Below, in pieces: positions 49,501-61,100 of a DNA stretch of 64,000 nucleotides (position 1 is the stretch's first letter; every line of letters begins with the position of its first letter). The DNA is from Anthopleura xanthogrammica. Lineage: Eukaryota; Cnidaria; Anthozoa; Actiniaria; Actiniidae. Below the pieces are notes generated by a model. It was not told the DNA's origin. It saw only the letters and a program-made list of their open reading frames with translations, and did not search any database. The stretch lies in assembly GCA_964019055.1 (NCBI GenBank), contig OZ025220.1, forward strand, positions 9,503,147 through 9,567,146, given 5' to 3'. The position numbers and the translations under genes are program-made.

Positions 49501-52500
49501 TATCCTGCATGTAAGTATAATAGACAATGTATGTGCCATATTATCATAATAAAGGGGCGGATCGAGGATATTACAAAGGGGGTGGATAATGTTCATCAAA
49601 AGCACAATAAATCTTACTGTTATTTATCATTATCATAATAATTATCAGTATTGTCATCATTGTTACTGTTATCATGGTTATCAATATTTTTATTTTTTAT
49701 TACTAATATATTTAGTATTATAAATAGGATTACATCCACATCCACATCCACCTCCACCTCCACATCCACATCCACATCCACATCCACATCCACATCCACC
49801 TCCACATCCACATCCACATCCACATCCACATCCACATCCACATCCACATCCACATCCACATCCACATCCACATCCATACTCCACATCCACATCCACATCC
49901 ACATCCACATCCACATCCACATCCACATCCACATCCACATCCACATCCATACTCCACATCCACATCCACATCCATACTCCACATCCACATTCACATCCAC
50001 ATCCACATCCACATCCACATCCACATCCACATCCACATCCACATCCATACTCCACATCCACATCCACATCCATACTCCACATCCACATTCACATCCACAT
50101 CCATACTCCACATCACATCCACATCCATGCTCCACATCCACATCCACATCCACATCCACATCCACATCCACATCCACATCCATACTCCACATCCACATCC
50201 ACATCCACATCCACATCCATACTCCACATCACATCCACATCCACATCCACATCCATACTCCACATCACATCCACATCCACATCCATACTCCACATCCACA
50301 TCCACATCCATACTCCACATCCACACCACATCCACATCCACATCCACATCCACATCCACATCCACATCCACCTCCACATCCACATCCATACTCCACATCC
50401 ACATCCACATCCATACTCCACATCCACATCCACATCCACATCCACATCCACATCCACATCCACATCCACATCCACATCCACATCCACATCCACATCTTTC
50501 TCTCTCTCTCACTCTCACTCTACTTCTCTCTTGATCTCTATCTCTTACTCTTTCTCTAAATCTATACTTTATTATATTTCAAATGAGTGTATTTCAAAGC
50601 AATTTTAATATCTGAAATGATGAGAAAATATTTATCTGTACTACCACAAAGAGCGGTGGTTTCATCAGATCCGTCTGCACAGTTGTTGACACCATTGCAG
50701 AGGCTATTCCTTGATATGCAGTTATTATTGCTACACTTGAAGTATCCAGAATAAAAGCAGCCTTAAAAAAGCAGCCTTAAAAAAGTAGCTTAAAAAAGTA
50801 GCTTAAAACAGTTTAATAACTTATTACTTATATTATGTTTACTATTTAACAATTAGTCCTCGAGTCCGAATGGTCTACGAGTCAATAGCCCATGAGGCCG
50901 AAGGCCGAATGGGCTATTGACTCGTAGACCATGAGGGCGAGAGGTCTAATTGTTTTAGTAAAAACCTACTAATCGGTCCAATAAAAGGATGCAAAAAGTT
51001 TTGGATTTTGCTTTAAATATATTTTGTTTTGGTTTTCAAAACCGGCGCTTTTCGCTACTAGAGGTCTATCACTAATAGACCCCTAGTAGCTCAGCCAATC
51101 ACAGGGCTCGATTGGTGATAGACCATTAGTAGGTTTTTTCTAATCTATCATAGTTTAGGGGAGTATAGTATAGATAGTATAGATATAACTTTTCATAACT
51201 AAGATTTCCTTAAATAAGTATCATATTCTATTATTTTCCTTACCTGTAACATAAGATATGTTAATTTATCTCGTGATTTAAATAATGACATTGTTATTAT
51301 TATATTAGGGAGGCAAAATATTAGGGTGGTAAAACGCTCGTCTTTCACCTCTGCTGTCCGGTCTTCGATTTCCAATCGACCACACCGCAGACCGCCGTGC
51401 AACGCAGGCACAAGTCGATCCACCTGAGCTGAGTTGGTTCATTTGTTCTTTTCCTTACTCTAGATCTAGGTAAAGTACCTATATTTAACGTCGGTAGTTC
51501 CTTCAGTTGGAATTCGTTTAACTGTTATCAGTGGAAGCCGACGGTGCTCTGTTTTAAGAGTATTCAAAGCTGAAGCTACACGGATTAGAAACAGACGTGG
51601 AGATCGATATCCTGAGGATCGAACCGTGGACCCCTAGCTCCGAAGGCCGCGTACTAACCAACTGAGCTACACCTGCAGCTGTTCCTATTGCTTTCAGTTC
51701 GACCCTGTTGAGTGGCGCCACTGCTATACTTGCGGTGTGACTAGCGATAAACTCCTTTTTTTTCAATGGCCGTGTTTATACAAATGTTTCTTCGAGAATT
51801 TCATCTGATAAATCCAACGCATTTTACAATGCAAAACCTCTGTATAATGTATTGACACAAAAGTCTTATCTAAATAATGATAATCATGATTAGTGTACGT
51901 TATTTATTATCTCAATACTCACGTGACGGGCAGTTTCTTTCATCCTCTCCATTAGTACATTGGGTTGAACCGTCACATCTGTTTCTACTGTTTATGCATT
52001 GTGAATTACGTGCACACATATAGAATCCCCAGGTACAAATGTTCGTGGCTGCTGACAACTCTATAAAGTAGCCATGAAATTACAGTCATTGTCAAAAAGG
52101 TTGTTCTATGAAAAAAGACCAAAAGAAATTTCACATGATAACTAATGCACTCGCTCTAAATACTCGATACCAGCAATCATTGTATACGTGGAGTTCATAA
52201 TTATTATTCTCTGTTTATGGTTTCTCATTATAAATGAGAATTATTCATGAGTTTTTGAAGTAGTTCAATAATTTCGTAGATCGTGTTTTATCAGGTCTAA
52301 AACCTGATAAAACACTACTACTCGTTTATTAAACAGTACATGACAAAGTTCTTACAAATGAACTTAAAATATTATTACGTGATACTTATTTTGCATCTTT
52401 AAGGCCAAGTTTAGACGTCGAATTCCACATGTGCCGAATCTAATTCAAATGAGCAAAACCTATTGTTTGAGATCATTTGCATTAGATTAGGCACATGTGA

Positions 52501-55500
52501 ACATGTCGACAACTAAACCGGGCTTAAGGTGACTGACTACTTTAGCAAGGAAGAATTACAAAATGTTCTTAGAAAGATATTTTACACAGAATTTAACGCT
52601 GATTCCAAAAAGGAAAAGAAAAATGGGGTGTCCCGAGCTCGTTTTCGAGATAATGAATTTTGAATATGACCATCTTGACAAGTTTTCGAAAGAAAAATGG
52701 CGGATATCAAGCTTTGCACACAAAAATTCATAACTCAAAAATTAAAGAAGCTCTGGAAGCAATTTTCTCAGGACATCTACTTTAAACATTATTTTTGAAG
52801 ACTTACTAAAAATATTTGAAGAAAGTTTTTAGAATAAGCTAAAAATCAGCTTCTCGTTAGCTCAATTAGCCGAAAATCGTACTCAAACGACAACAACAAA
52901 ATCACATAAAATGCTTTTTTTATAAGTTCTAATAATTACGTTTTTTTCAAACTTTCTCAAAAGATTGATTTTTACCTGTTGTTTTAGGAAATTCAAAGAA
53001 AAATATAGAGTCCCGTGCAAAATTCGGGGTTTTTGCCCTGTTGAAGTTCAAAACGTGTATTGTTTCTCAATAAAATTTTGAAGGTTATGCGGTTTCGAGC
53101 TCAAATTGAACGTTCAAAAGTAGTCAGTCACCTTAAGTCTTTTTTCATAGGACAACCTTTTTGACAATGACTATATAAATATAGGTATAATACGGTCGTG
53201 TTTTATTGATATGGCTACATTAATACATTAGATTCAGCGGACAAAATTTATAAACCGGAAGTGTAAATAACTTTAAGAGTTTCGCGCCTTCAAAGTCTGT
53301 CTTCCCTGTGGATGAGTTCACTGTACTCACAATGTTTTGAATGAAATCCCAGATGAACAGAACCCAAAGTGAAGTTATTTACACTTCCGGTTGAAGTCGC
53401 CGTCATGAAGGTCGCTACAGATCGAGTGCGCATGTTTATGAAAATAGCAGTAAGTTTTTCCAGTAGTAGCGAGTCACCTCCTAGACGACCTAGAGACTTC
53501 GTTAAATATAATACTTTCCGTGAAATTTCACAACTGATCTGTTCATTTTAAAACTTTTTTCACCTTTTTGTTTACATAAAGTTAACTTCCAAAACTAAGC
53601 CGTCTTCATTCTGACACGAGAGCCTTCCAACGACAATAATGTAGATATTTAGTTTTTGTCTGGAAGAAGAATTTATTCATTAAAAAAAATCGCATTTTTA
53701 TAAGTTATATCATTTTCCCTTGCCAATGTTCGTACTTCTGAGAAACGAAATTCATAGAAATCCATGGAGATGCCTTTGATTGACATCCATCAAGTTCTAT
53801 TTATTGTGGCTAATGCCTTCTGGAAAGGCATAGCCACTATGTCATCGTTTAGTTTCCGAAGTGTCTGTAAGAGTGTAACCTCAAGCGATGCCGAAAGCCG
53901 TTAAAACTTCGTAACCAATCAACAGTCAGACATCTCTGCAGCTTGTAACCTCGTGTGTTTCTTTCGAGTTTCTTTCGTATATATTTGGTTTGCTTTCGTT
54001 TTGCCATTATTCAAGATTATTGGACGATACCCCGAACGGTCCCGAACGATAAGATCCGACGAAATCCACTGACGTCTTGAAAACGTGGTCTGAGCTGTTG
54101 CACTTTTATATTTATTTACATTTCTACTTGCAGTAGCCACATGCGCTAAACAAGCGCCTATTTTTTGTAATGGTCATCACTGTGCAACTTTAAGAGAAGT
54201 GACGTTCTCCCTCAAAGTATTGATTCATCTAGACTGTATGATAGACAGGATCTGCCAACTTTTGAATTGAATTTCTATGGTATATATAAACATTTTTACT
54301 CAGACTTTTCACTTTTCAGATTTAAAAAGAGAAATCAAGCGTACACGTCTAGAAACATATTTTGCATTGCCAACTAAACTCACTATCTTATGAATAGAAT
54401 TTACCATCGGTTTGCACAAAGTTGGCTTCACGAAATGTTTGCTTTTTAAAAGTGTTTTGCTTGTTGTTTTTTCGACTGAATTCTGTGATATCGTGCCGTT
54501 AAAATATCGTATAATGTCACGCTAGTGTGCTAGGCCAACCTCGACTTAAAACCATTTTTTTCGTGCTCATTTAAGCGAATTCGGGGAAGGTCTATTAAAT
54601 GGCTTATTCGTTAATTTACATTTCAAAAAGATCTGAAAAACTCTCAATGAACGTGATCCGAGTAGGTGACAGTGTGACCTTGGTAAAATTGAGTTTGTTT
54701 GTTCTTGCGGCATTAATTTCGAAATTAAAAGTGTCGAATAGTCAATCCCAAACTAAAGGAATGATGAAATGAACGGTGAATACAATGAATTAGATAACGA
54801 GAAGTTTAGATATCATTGTATGGTGATATTTCGGATGGTCTCTGCCGTCCATCATCTTTATCAGCTTATTCAGTTAAAAACAAAAGGAACGAAGTGTCCC
54901 AAGGGTTCCACTGACGGATGGATTCGTTGTCCAAAGAAAATTTAGAACTTAATATATACTGTCAGTTGCGTTTTGTACTAATATGCTGTGATGTCGCAAA
55001 TGATGAAGCTTGGATGTTGGAGGATGATTTACGCACAACGGTCTGGTTTTAAGACAAAAATACTAACGATACTAACTCGCTAACAACTCAAGATTGTAAA
55101 CTGCGTGACCTTTAAGTGAGCTGTTTTCAGCATCAGTTTGAATTCCTCGCGGTGTATGGAGAAAGTTCTCTCTTTGGAACAAATAAAATCGCAATCGTTA
55201 ACTTTTTATTCTTGAATGTTTCATTATAAATTTGGCAAGTTCAATTTAAGGAGCGATTAAAACCTTTTCGAGTATAAAATCTTATTCTAAATCATTTCCT
55301 TCATGAAAGACTAAACTTCGTTACACAGGTATGCACGTCTAAAAGTGCGGTTCATGCCTACTGTAATAATTATGCACCAAAACCTTATAAGTAGAATAAC
55401 AACTACTTAATTCAATTCTTTTTTTCAAGTAGAATAGCAAATTAACGTTTTGCAAAACGTTCAGGTTGAATTCTGTGATATCTCGCCGCTGCACGATAAA

Positions 55501-55651
55501 CAACATCAATCCGAAAGCTTCCTGGTTCAACACTTTCACAGACGAATCAAAAATGCTTCAAAAACGCAACAACAAGCTGAAGAGAAGAAGAGGACTTACC
55601 GAAGAATGCAGTTACGAGAAGAAGCAAGAAGATGAAGCTTATTTTAGCCAT
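43213..55651 (-). CDS. Receptor gene B: signal, LDLa x2, SRCR x2, LU x3, GPI tail lost
   Basis: Eleven exons right to left: signal 55600-55651; LDLa1 51923-52060; LDLa2 50636-50761; SRCR1 49187-49504; SRCR2 47934-48251; linker 47804-47842; LU1 46590-46801 and 46208-46280; LU2 45098-45297 and 43921-43993; LU3 43213-43520. The total is 1857 bp, 618 residues if all are used. Two lesions stand out. The donor after LDLa2 is AT instead of GT, so that exon may be skipped, in frame. LU3 has a net 5-bp gain before the CN motif, which removes the GPI tail and gives an early stop. The product may be a secreted form or the gene may be decaying. It is the largest of the three units; the added SRCR sits among (CCACAT)n arrays. 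Confidence 0.75.
43735..43905. repeat. (CAGA)n microsatellite
   Basis: Same intron position as 31214-31470 in gene A. Confidence 0.92.
43921..43993 (-). CDS. Gene B LU2, second half
   Basis: 73 bp, phase 0 to 1, [20 protein letters not shown]. Donor GTAAGT. Confidence 0.85.
44640..44969. mobile_element. Nested TA-type MITEs
   Basis: The outer element has ends TAGTCCCTTTCACAGTTCCC and GGGAACTGTGAAAGGGACTA. The inner one (44754-44897) has TAGACCATGCGCGAG and ATGGTCTA ends and a strong GC-rich hairpin. A small outer copy is at 32125-32200. Confidence 0.85.
45098..45297 (-). CDS. Gene B LU2, first half
   Basis: 200 bp, phase 1 to 0. [46 protein letters not shown]. Donor GTGAGT, acceptor CAATATAG. 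Confidence 0.87.
45333..45400 (+). mobile_element. tRNA-derived SINE head
   Basis: ATGGTAGTGTATTCGCCTCT then CTCAGGTTCGATTCCTGGAC. Same family as 32535-32610, in the matching intron of gene A. Confidence 0.6.
45579..45698. mobile_element. TA-type MITE, TAGACCCCTT ends
   Basis: Perfectly mirrored ends: TAGACCCCTTGCAGCACTAC and GTAGTGCTGCAAGGGGTCTA, flanking CTCAATTTGGAGGGCAAAA. Confidence 0.9.
45845..45915 (-). mobile_element. tRNA-derived SINE head
   Basis: On the minus strand, TACTGTAGTGGTAGTGCACT and CTCAGGTTCAATTCCTAAAC match the SINE heads at 32535 and 45333. Confidence 0.6.
46208..46280 (-). CDS. Gene B LU1, second half
   Basis: 73 bp, phase 0 to 1, [19 protein letters not shown]. Acceptor TTGCTTACAG, donor GTAAGT. 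Confidence 0.85.
46590..46801 (-). CDS. Gene B LU1, first half
   Basis: 212 bp, phase 1 to 0. [34 protein letters not shown], then [19 protein letters not shown]. Acceptor TTATTCCTCAG, donor GTAAGA. It is the most divergent LU in the cluster. Confidence 0.85.
46802..47803. other. Intron of gene B
   Basis: No exon seen. It contains fragments of the TTTCAGACCA MITE near 47505-47660 (TCATTTCAGACC-type text mirrored by GGTCTGAAATGGG). Confidence 0.55.
47804..47842 (-). CDS. Gene B Ser/Pro/Thr linker exon
   Basis: 39 bp, phase 1-1, encoding [12 protein letters not shown] between split codons. Acceptor TCTATTATAG, donor GTAAGT. A longer version of gene A's linker, likely a flexible, possibly O-glycosylated spacer between SRCR and LU. 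Confidence 0.7.
47934..48251 (-). CDS. Gene B SRCR2 exon
   Basis: 318 bp, phase 1-1. [70 protein letters not shown]. Six cysteines. The frame continues into the CCACAT repeat without being coding there. Confidence 0.93.
48351..49132. repeat. (CCACAT)n array between the two SRCR exons
   Basis: About 780 bp of CCACAT with ATACT interruptions that make a higher-order pattern. Frames rich in Met-Trp, Val-Asp or Ser-Thr are repeat translations. Confidence 0.97.
49187..49504 (-). CDS. Gene B SRCR1 exon
   Basis: 318 bp, phase 1-1. [59 protein letters not shown]. Arg to Cys in NEGCVEI gives a seventh, probably unpaired, cysteine. Otherwise very close to SRCR2, so this is a recent internal duplication. 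Confidence 0.93.
49733..50492. repeat. (CCACAT)n array upstream of SRCR1
   Basis: About 760 bp, same unit and interruptions as 48351-49132. Pyrimidine-rich CTCT follows to 50570. Confidence 0.97.
50636..50761 (-). CDS. Gene B LDLa2 exon with lost splice donor
   Basis: 126 bp, phase 1-1 by alignment. [20 protein letters not shown] then [12 protein letters not shown]. The donor position reads ATAAAT, where gene A has GTAAAA. Skipping the exon would keep frame. Confidence 0.87.
50848..50954. repeat. Near-perfect palindrome
   Basis: TGGTCTACGAGTCAATAGCC (50871 on) is mirrored by GGCTATTGACTCGTAGACCA (to 50931), with outer AACAATTAG and CTAATTGTT. A related inverted pair of CTATCACTAATAGACC type follows at 51060-51140. 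Confidence 0.9.
51310..51690 (-). mobile_element. tRNA-derived SINE with clear tRNA-like head
   Basis: On the minus strand the head reads GGTGTAGCTCAGTTGGTTAG (A box) and ACGGTTCGATCCTCAGGAT (B box) at about 51605-51680. The body runs to about 51310. The same element is in gene A at 38440-38830. Confidence 0.85.
51923..52060 (-). CDS. Gene B LDLa1 exon, intact
   Basis: 138 bp, phase 1-1. [20 protein letters not shown] then [18 protein letters not shown] has all six Cys. Donor GTGAGT, acceptor TTTATAG. Confidence 0.92.
52083..53173. mobile_element. 1.09-kb non-autonomous Tc1/mariner-like transposon
   Basis: Inverted ends of about 36 bp start CAGTCATTGTCAAAAAGGTT, flanked by TA. Gene A, at the same place, reads GAAACTATATATTAAATATA without it, so it shows the empty site. 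A TTAGGCC-type MITE (52399-52526) is nested inside. No transposase frame is visible. Confidence 0.85.
53256..53390. mobile_element. Palindromic MITE, CCGGAAGTGTAAATAA ends
   Basis: AACCGGAAGTGTAAATAACT is mirrored by AGTTATTTACACTTCCGGTT. In intron 1 of gene B. Confidence 0.85.
53400..55599. other. Remainder of gene B intron 1
   Basis: No exon seen. From about 54590 the text matches intron 1 of gene A from about 39470, and a shorter piece near 63110 in gene C (TTAAAAGTGTCATGCAGTCA). Confidence 0.6.
55600..55651 (-). CDS. Gene B signal-peptide exon
   Basis: [17 protein letters not shown] then phase 1 donor GTAAGT. Confidence 0.87.
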
Positions 55652-57836
55652 CTTAGCAGAACGTTTTTAAGGTTGTTTTCCAAGAATTGTGATTTGAAAG
55701 CGTTTGTTTATCCAGTGTACCGACGTAGGACCTCGATGCAAATCCAAGATAAGGTTATCCAGTTCAATAACACCGAAACAAACCTTGGACCTTGACAGAT
55801 ATTAAGATGAAATGACATTTTTTCTTTGAGTCGTAGTGGGGGATTAAGAAGCTCCACCACATAGGAACAAAAGCGGGCATACATCCACAATAGTATTTGT
55901 TATTTGTTTGGTTTTGCCTTTCAATTTTCTGGGGGAAAGGCAGGATATTTGAAAGTGAAAAATAAAGTTAAAAACCTTGTTGAAGTGCATCCACTACTGA
56001 TTTACAACTTCAATTATTATGTATATAAATTTTGCTAAAAGCAAACTATAAAACTCATTATGAAGAGAGTACGTCAACATATTCCTAAACTGAGCTATTT
56101 TTAATCATTATCCTCCTCCTCCTCCTCCTCCTCCTTCCTCCTCCTCATCCTCCTCATCATCATCATTATCATCACCATCACCATCACCATCACCATCACC
56201 ATCACCATCACCATCACCATCACCATCACCATCACCACAATCATCATCAACACAACCATCATCATCATCAGTGGAACAACGACTTGCAATTGTTAAAAGA
56301 AAAAAGTGCCCATCGCCTTTACATTTTAGTATGTTTTTCAATATATAAGTTAATAAAAGACGCTGAGAAAACATTCTTTGATTCTTCTTTCTCTTTGTAT
56401 TGTTGTCTAGTGGATTAAGACGACGACGAAAAAGAAGAGGAAGAAAAATATGACGAAGAAGAAAAAGATGAAGGAGAAAAAGAAGGAAGATGATGATGAA
56501 GTTCTAAGCAAGGAAGATGATAATGCTAGCACCAGGTAAATAAAACTTGCATCTTAAATGATAGTGGTACATGATGATGATGATAAAGATGGTGATACAT
56601 GATGATGATAATAATTATAAAAATTTTAACGTCCGCTCTAAATAGGACTGATGTAACCGCTTTTTTACGTGGTCACTTCCAAGTAGTGTCTGCCATGCTT
56701 ATATAGACCCCTTGCAGTACGTCGGAATGCAGCTCAATTTGGAGGACAAAACAATAAGTTCCAATAGACCTTTTCAGCTTCGTTGTTTGTTGTGCCCATT
56801 TCAGACCATGTGATGCCGCTCTTGGGAGCTGATTCTTTCATGTGTTTATATTTTAACAAAAGAACATTTCTCAAGGGAATGTCATGTGGTCTGAAATGGG
56901 CAATTTGCATACGAAGCTAAAAAGGTCTATTCTCAGGAGATTGAAATTATTTTCTTCTGTACTCCAAATTGAGCTTCTTTGACGTCACGTGAAAGAGGTC
57001 TATAACTGACATATGGTAAGAGATAATTTTGTTTTCAAGAAACTTTTTAATATCAAACTTAGGGAAAAAAACATTCTGCACTAACACAAGGGTTCTACAC
57101 ACGATAAACAAAATACTATCTGCATTTCTGCAAAAAAGGGTCGCTACCTGGTTCAAGTCACTTCAAAACCAACACAAATGGAAAATCCGTTGATATATCT
57201 TGTCAATCTTAGACATCAATCACTATTATTCTAAACTCATACAACGTATTTAATTTTTACCATGAGCACACCCTGGCATGCAGCAGTGCTATCAAAATCC
57301 TACAAATTCAGTATTTGTGTTGACGTCTGACGTAATTTTAAACTAAATCTTGTGACGTCATCGTGTTGGCACTTTACTCCATTGTAACACGAACTTCCGT
57401 TCTTTTTGAAAACAACTATAATACAGATATTGTGCTGCTGAACATACAGTGAACCTATTCTTGGGTTGCAACCACTTGACTCAAAATCCATTGAGACATA
57501 AATAACAATGGAACGCCCGCCATGCATGTTGGTTGACCTATAAAGAAAAGTTAATGAGGAATAATGCTTTGTTATCGTCAACCAACATGTCGGATATAAC
57601 GTAACGTGCACCCCAAGAAATAGCCGTTTTTCCTCAACTTCGGAAGGGCTAATGGTTCACTTTAACAAATTCTGGTTTCAAGACTGAGGCTAATCAAATC
57701 AAAAAAAAAAACTACAAGGCTCAAGATTTTTGACAATGTAAATCTGGGAATACACTTATTTCAAAAAAAAGATGTGGGAGCCAAAGGAGATGATACGTCA
57801 TCCCAAGATCCAAGAATAGCTGGGATTCACAGCTGG
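55652..57836. other. Intergenic between genes B and C
   Basis: Holds the gene B promoter side, TCC and CACCAT microsatellites at 56110-56270, the duplicated A/G block at 56380-56550, nested MITEs at 56704-57002 and the duplicated 3' flank of gene C. No exon seen. Confidence 0.65.
56704..57002. mobile_element. TAGACCCCTT-type MITE split by another TA-type MITE
   Basis: The outer ends are TAGACCCCTTGCAG and AAGAGGTCTA. At 56765-56929 a second palindrome, TAGACCTTTTCAGCTTCGT to ACGAAGCTAAAAAGGTCTA, sits inside with TA on both sides. Confidence 0.88.
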
Positions 57837-58156
57837 TTATCCCAAGACAAGAAATGCAACCGCGCATGTCACGAGTACCACTATGCTGAACCGCTGAATT
57901 GAGCCTGCATTGCAGTCAGAACCCGTACAGCAATGCATTTTGCACTTATATCTTACGCTGCTGCTGCAGTAGGTGGATCGCAATTGGCTGCAGGAAGTCG
58001 TACATCCTTCCTTGTAAACACTGGCATTTGACGAGGAAATCTTGTAGTCCATTTTGTAACAGAAGGCTGATGCAGAAAGGCAGCTTGTTCGAGTAGCTTT
58101 ATTCTCACAGTCTTTGTATGATGAAGTCGATCTACAAGCATAGCAACTGGGTAAGG
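57837..58156 (-). CDS. Gene C terminal LU and GPI-signal exon
   Basis: 320 bp. [38 protein letters not shown], then [17 protein letters not shown] and stop. A textbook GPI signal ending in the hydrophobic stretch. Confidence 0.92.
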
Positions 58157-61100
58157 CTGAAATAAAACGTCACAACTGAGGGTTAGAGCATGCTTTGACC
58201 TAAGAAAAATCACTGACGTGTCCTGCGGTGTCGTTACCGTGAAAGTATCCTGGAAGGGGGGGGGGGGGGTACTCCCTATAATGGACTATAAGGGGATGCT
58301 CCGCCCGAAAGGGGTACTTTTTTTTCAGGCCGCACGTATAGCAAAGGGGTGAAAATTTGTGAGTTTTCGTATAAAAAGGGGTAGATTTTCTTCAAAAGTT
58401 TATGAAAGGGGTACCTTTTCAGGCAAAAAGGTATAAAAAAGGGGTAATTTTTTTGCTGAAATTTGGTATAGAAAAGGGTAAGGGGTCAAGAGTCCGGGCG
58501 GAGCATCCCCGTATGAAACGACCCGAAGTACCCCCCCCCCCCCCCCGGGAAAGTACTGTCTGTGACTGTAGTGCTGTGACTGACTGACTGATTGAAAGAT
58601 AAGGAAACACTTACATGATCCTACACTACTAGAGCCACTGTTGCACAAGGAAGAACGGCAGCATGACATTTGGCAGTTCATCTTTAGAATAACAAAAACC
58701 AAGTGTTAAGTATTTTCTTTCTAAATTAAGATGTAGCGCAATGTACTCAACGTTCGCGCATTTGATCATCACGCCATTTGCGCGTAAGACATTAAATTGA
58801 ACCAAAGTTCAAAACAAAAATGACAAAAAATTCGAGATTTCGACAAGGCATGGGTAACAAATTTTATATATATACAAAAAAATGTTGTTTTTTTTAATGA
58901 AAATAATTGCAGCTAGGGGATGTGTGCTCACAAGGGCTAGAACTTTAACTGGTAAAAGATCTCAAGTCCATCGATCGTTATCAAGTGGCTAAAACATGTT
59001 AAATTTGTGTAATCATAATCCTTTGTGGTCGCTGCTTTGTAGCTTCGTAGGTGACTAACATTATTGAAATAATCATGTTTTAATTTCACAACCTTATTTC
59101 CTTACTAAAAAGCGAAAGTAAAATAATTAGCAATCTTATATATAGTTTCATTTTATATCTTTCTAAAACTCATTACTATTCATAAGGGTGCACTACCACT
59201 ACTATATTATTTCATAATCAGGGACGGCGGAGCAGTTTTTAAAGTGGGGGGCTAAACTATTTCCTACCCACCCCTCCCCTATCATTCTGATTTTTTCACT
59301 TTTTATCGTTAAGAAAAGAAAAAAAAATTCTCCGCCGTCCCTGATAATGTAATATCATAATTATAATATAATATAATGATATTATTATTATTATTATTAT
59401 TATTGTTATTATTATTTTTTTACCTGATTCCTACAAGCACTTGCTCTTTCGGAAGAAGTACACGTTGTTCTGCAGCCCCCAACCGTAACGCGACTCGTTG
59501 AGCCCCCAATACTTCTGTCAGCGGTCTTCCTGTAGCAGTACCTTTGGTTATATGGGCAGGTCATAGCGTTACACCGACCTGCTGATGAACTGCAGTAGTA
59601 GCATCGTATTGCACTGCCTATATCGAAACAGAAAATCAAAGGCTCAAATCCCACACCATTAAATGTATAGCCAATCAGAATGCAAGAAAGCTATTTTATA
59701 TGGGGTGGTATTCCGCTGTTTCTTCAGTTCCATTAAACATAGTTATAATATATAACATAGATAAAAGAGTTAGACTGTGTGTAGTTGTAAAGCACTTGGG
59801 GATTGGCAGAATGTAGCTGGAGAAGTGTTGAGAAGCACACCACACCGCTACTCGTACTTCTCCTAACACTTGTCTTGTGTTCTGCCAATTCCCGCGTGTT
59901 TTATATCTGCACACAGCGCGTTTTCTATTTCTTCACTACCCACTTCGAACTCCACATAGGAAGTTGGATTCATCAGAATTGTCTTTACAATCGTCACTAC
60001 CATCGCATAAAAAACGCCTTGGGATGCACTCGTTGTTATTGCACCGGAATTCAAACCGACTTAATAAACATGCTGGAAAATGAAACAACATATACTTGTT
60101 ATATGAATGAAGGCTGATGATAATAACCAATGATGAAGTTGGTTGAAGATATTAGGGTGACGATGGGTTATGATGATGATGATGATGGGTTATAATTACG
60201 TTTCTAATTATGATGCATATATAGTCATGATGACTGCATGGTAATCATTAAAAAATACAATAGATATGGTAATGATTAGAATGACGAAAATGGTGGCGAT
60301 GGCGATTTGATGGAAGTGATGGGGGTGGTGGTGGTAATAATGATAAATGATTTTAATACACCTTTTGCTGTTCATTAGCAGAAAATGTACATTCATTTGT
60401 GCCAATAGTTGTATCAATAACGCTTAATGTACTTTCATCAACGCCACAAGTAACATTATTAGCGCGGATCAACTTTCAATAACGATATTTGAATATCCGT
60501 GTACATTCATGAGTATCAATGGACAATCAATAGCGCGTTTGTACGTTCGTATGCGTGGAATGCATTTTCTTTAGCGCGCAGTTAAACTTCGATAACACGA
60601 ATCGACAAACAGTTGCGTTTATTGACAATCGTTTACCCAAAAGTGAACATTCATTAGTACGTTTAACATAAGCATTGACAATCTATAACGCGTTTGGACA
60701 ATCATGAGCATCAATATTATATTCATTATCATGCTTCGACAAACATTTGCATGATTCAAATAAACAATAAGATAAAAAAGGCAAACATTAGTGTTTTAAA
60801 AACAGGCAGAAATATGCTGTGCAATTTATAAAAATGTGATTTAGCTGTTCGAAAAAACACGTCAACCTTTATTGAACATAGTTGAACAAGCAATAATTGC
60901 ATTAAAAGCAGTGATAAAAGCAGACATAAGTCGTCCACAAATCCAACTCGAGATGAACAACAGAGTCGAAGCTAGAAGGCAAGGACTTGCCATAGGACAT
61001 TACGTACCGCACCAAACTATTGCTGCAAGTGTTGCAACGCAACATTGGGACAATAACAGCAGCCAAAAATGGCCAATGGTTAAGATTTATGCAAACATAT

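Noticed and set aside
47800..50559. Frames of up to 464 codons rich in Met-Trp, Val-Asp, Cys-Gly or Ser-Thr
   Set aside because: They are (CCACAT)n repeat translations running into real SRCR exons; only the 318-bp exons between splice sites are coding.
53919..54140. 73-codon minus-strand frame
   Set aside because: No splice sites, signal peptide or domain; likely chance in an intron.
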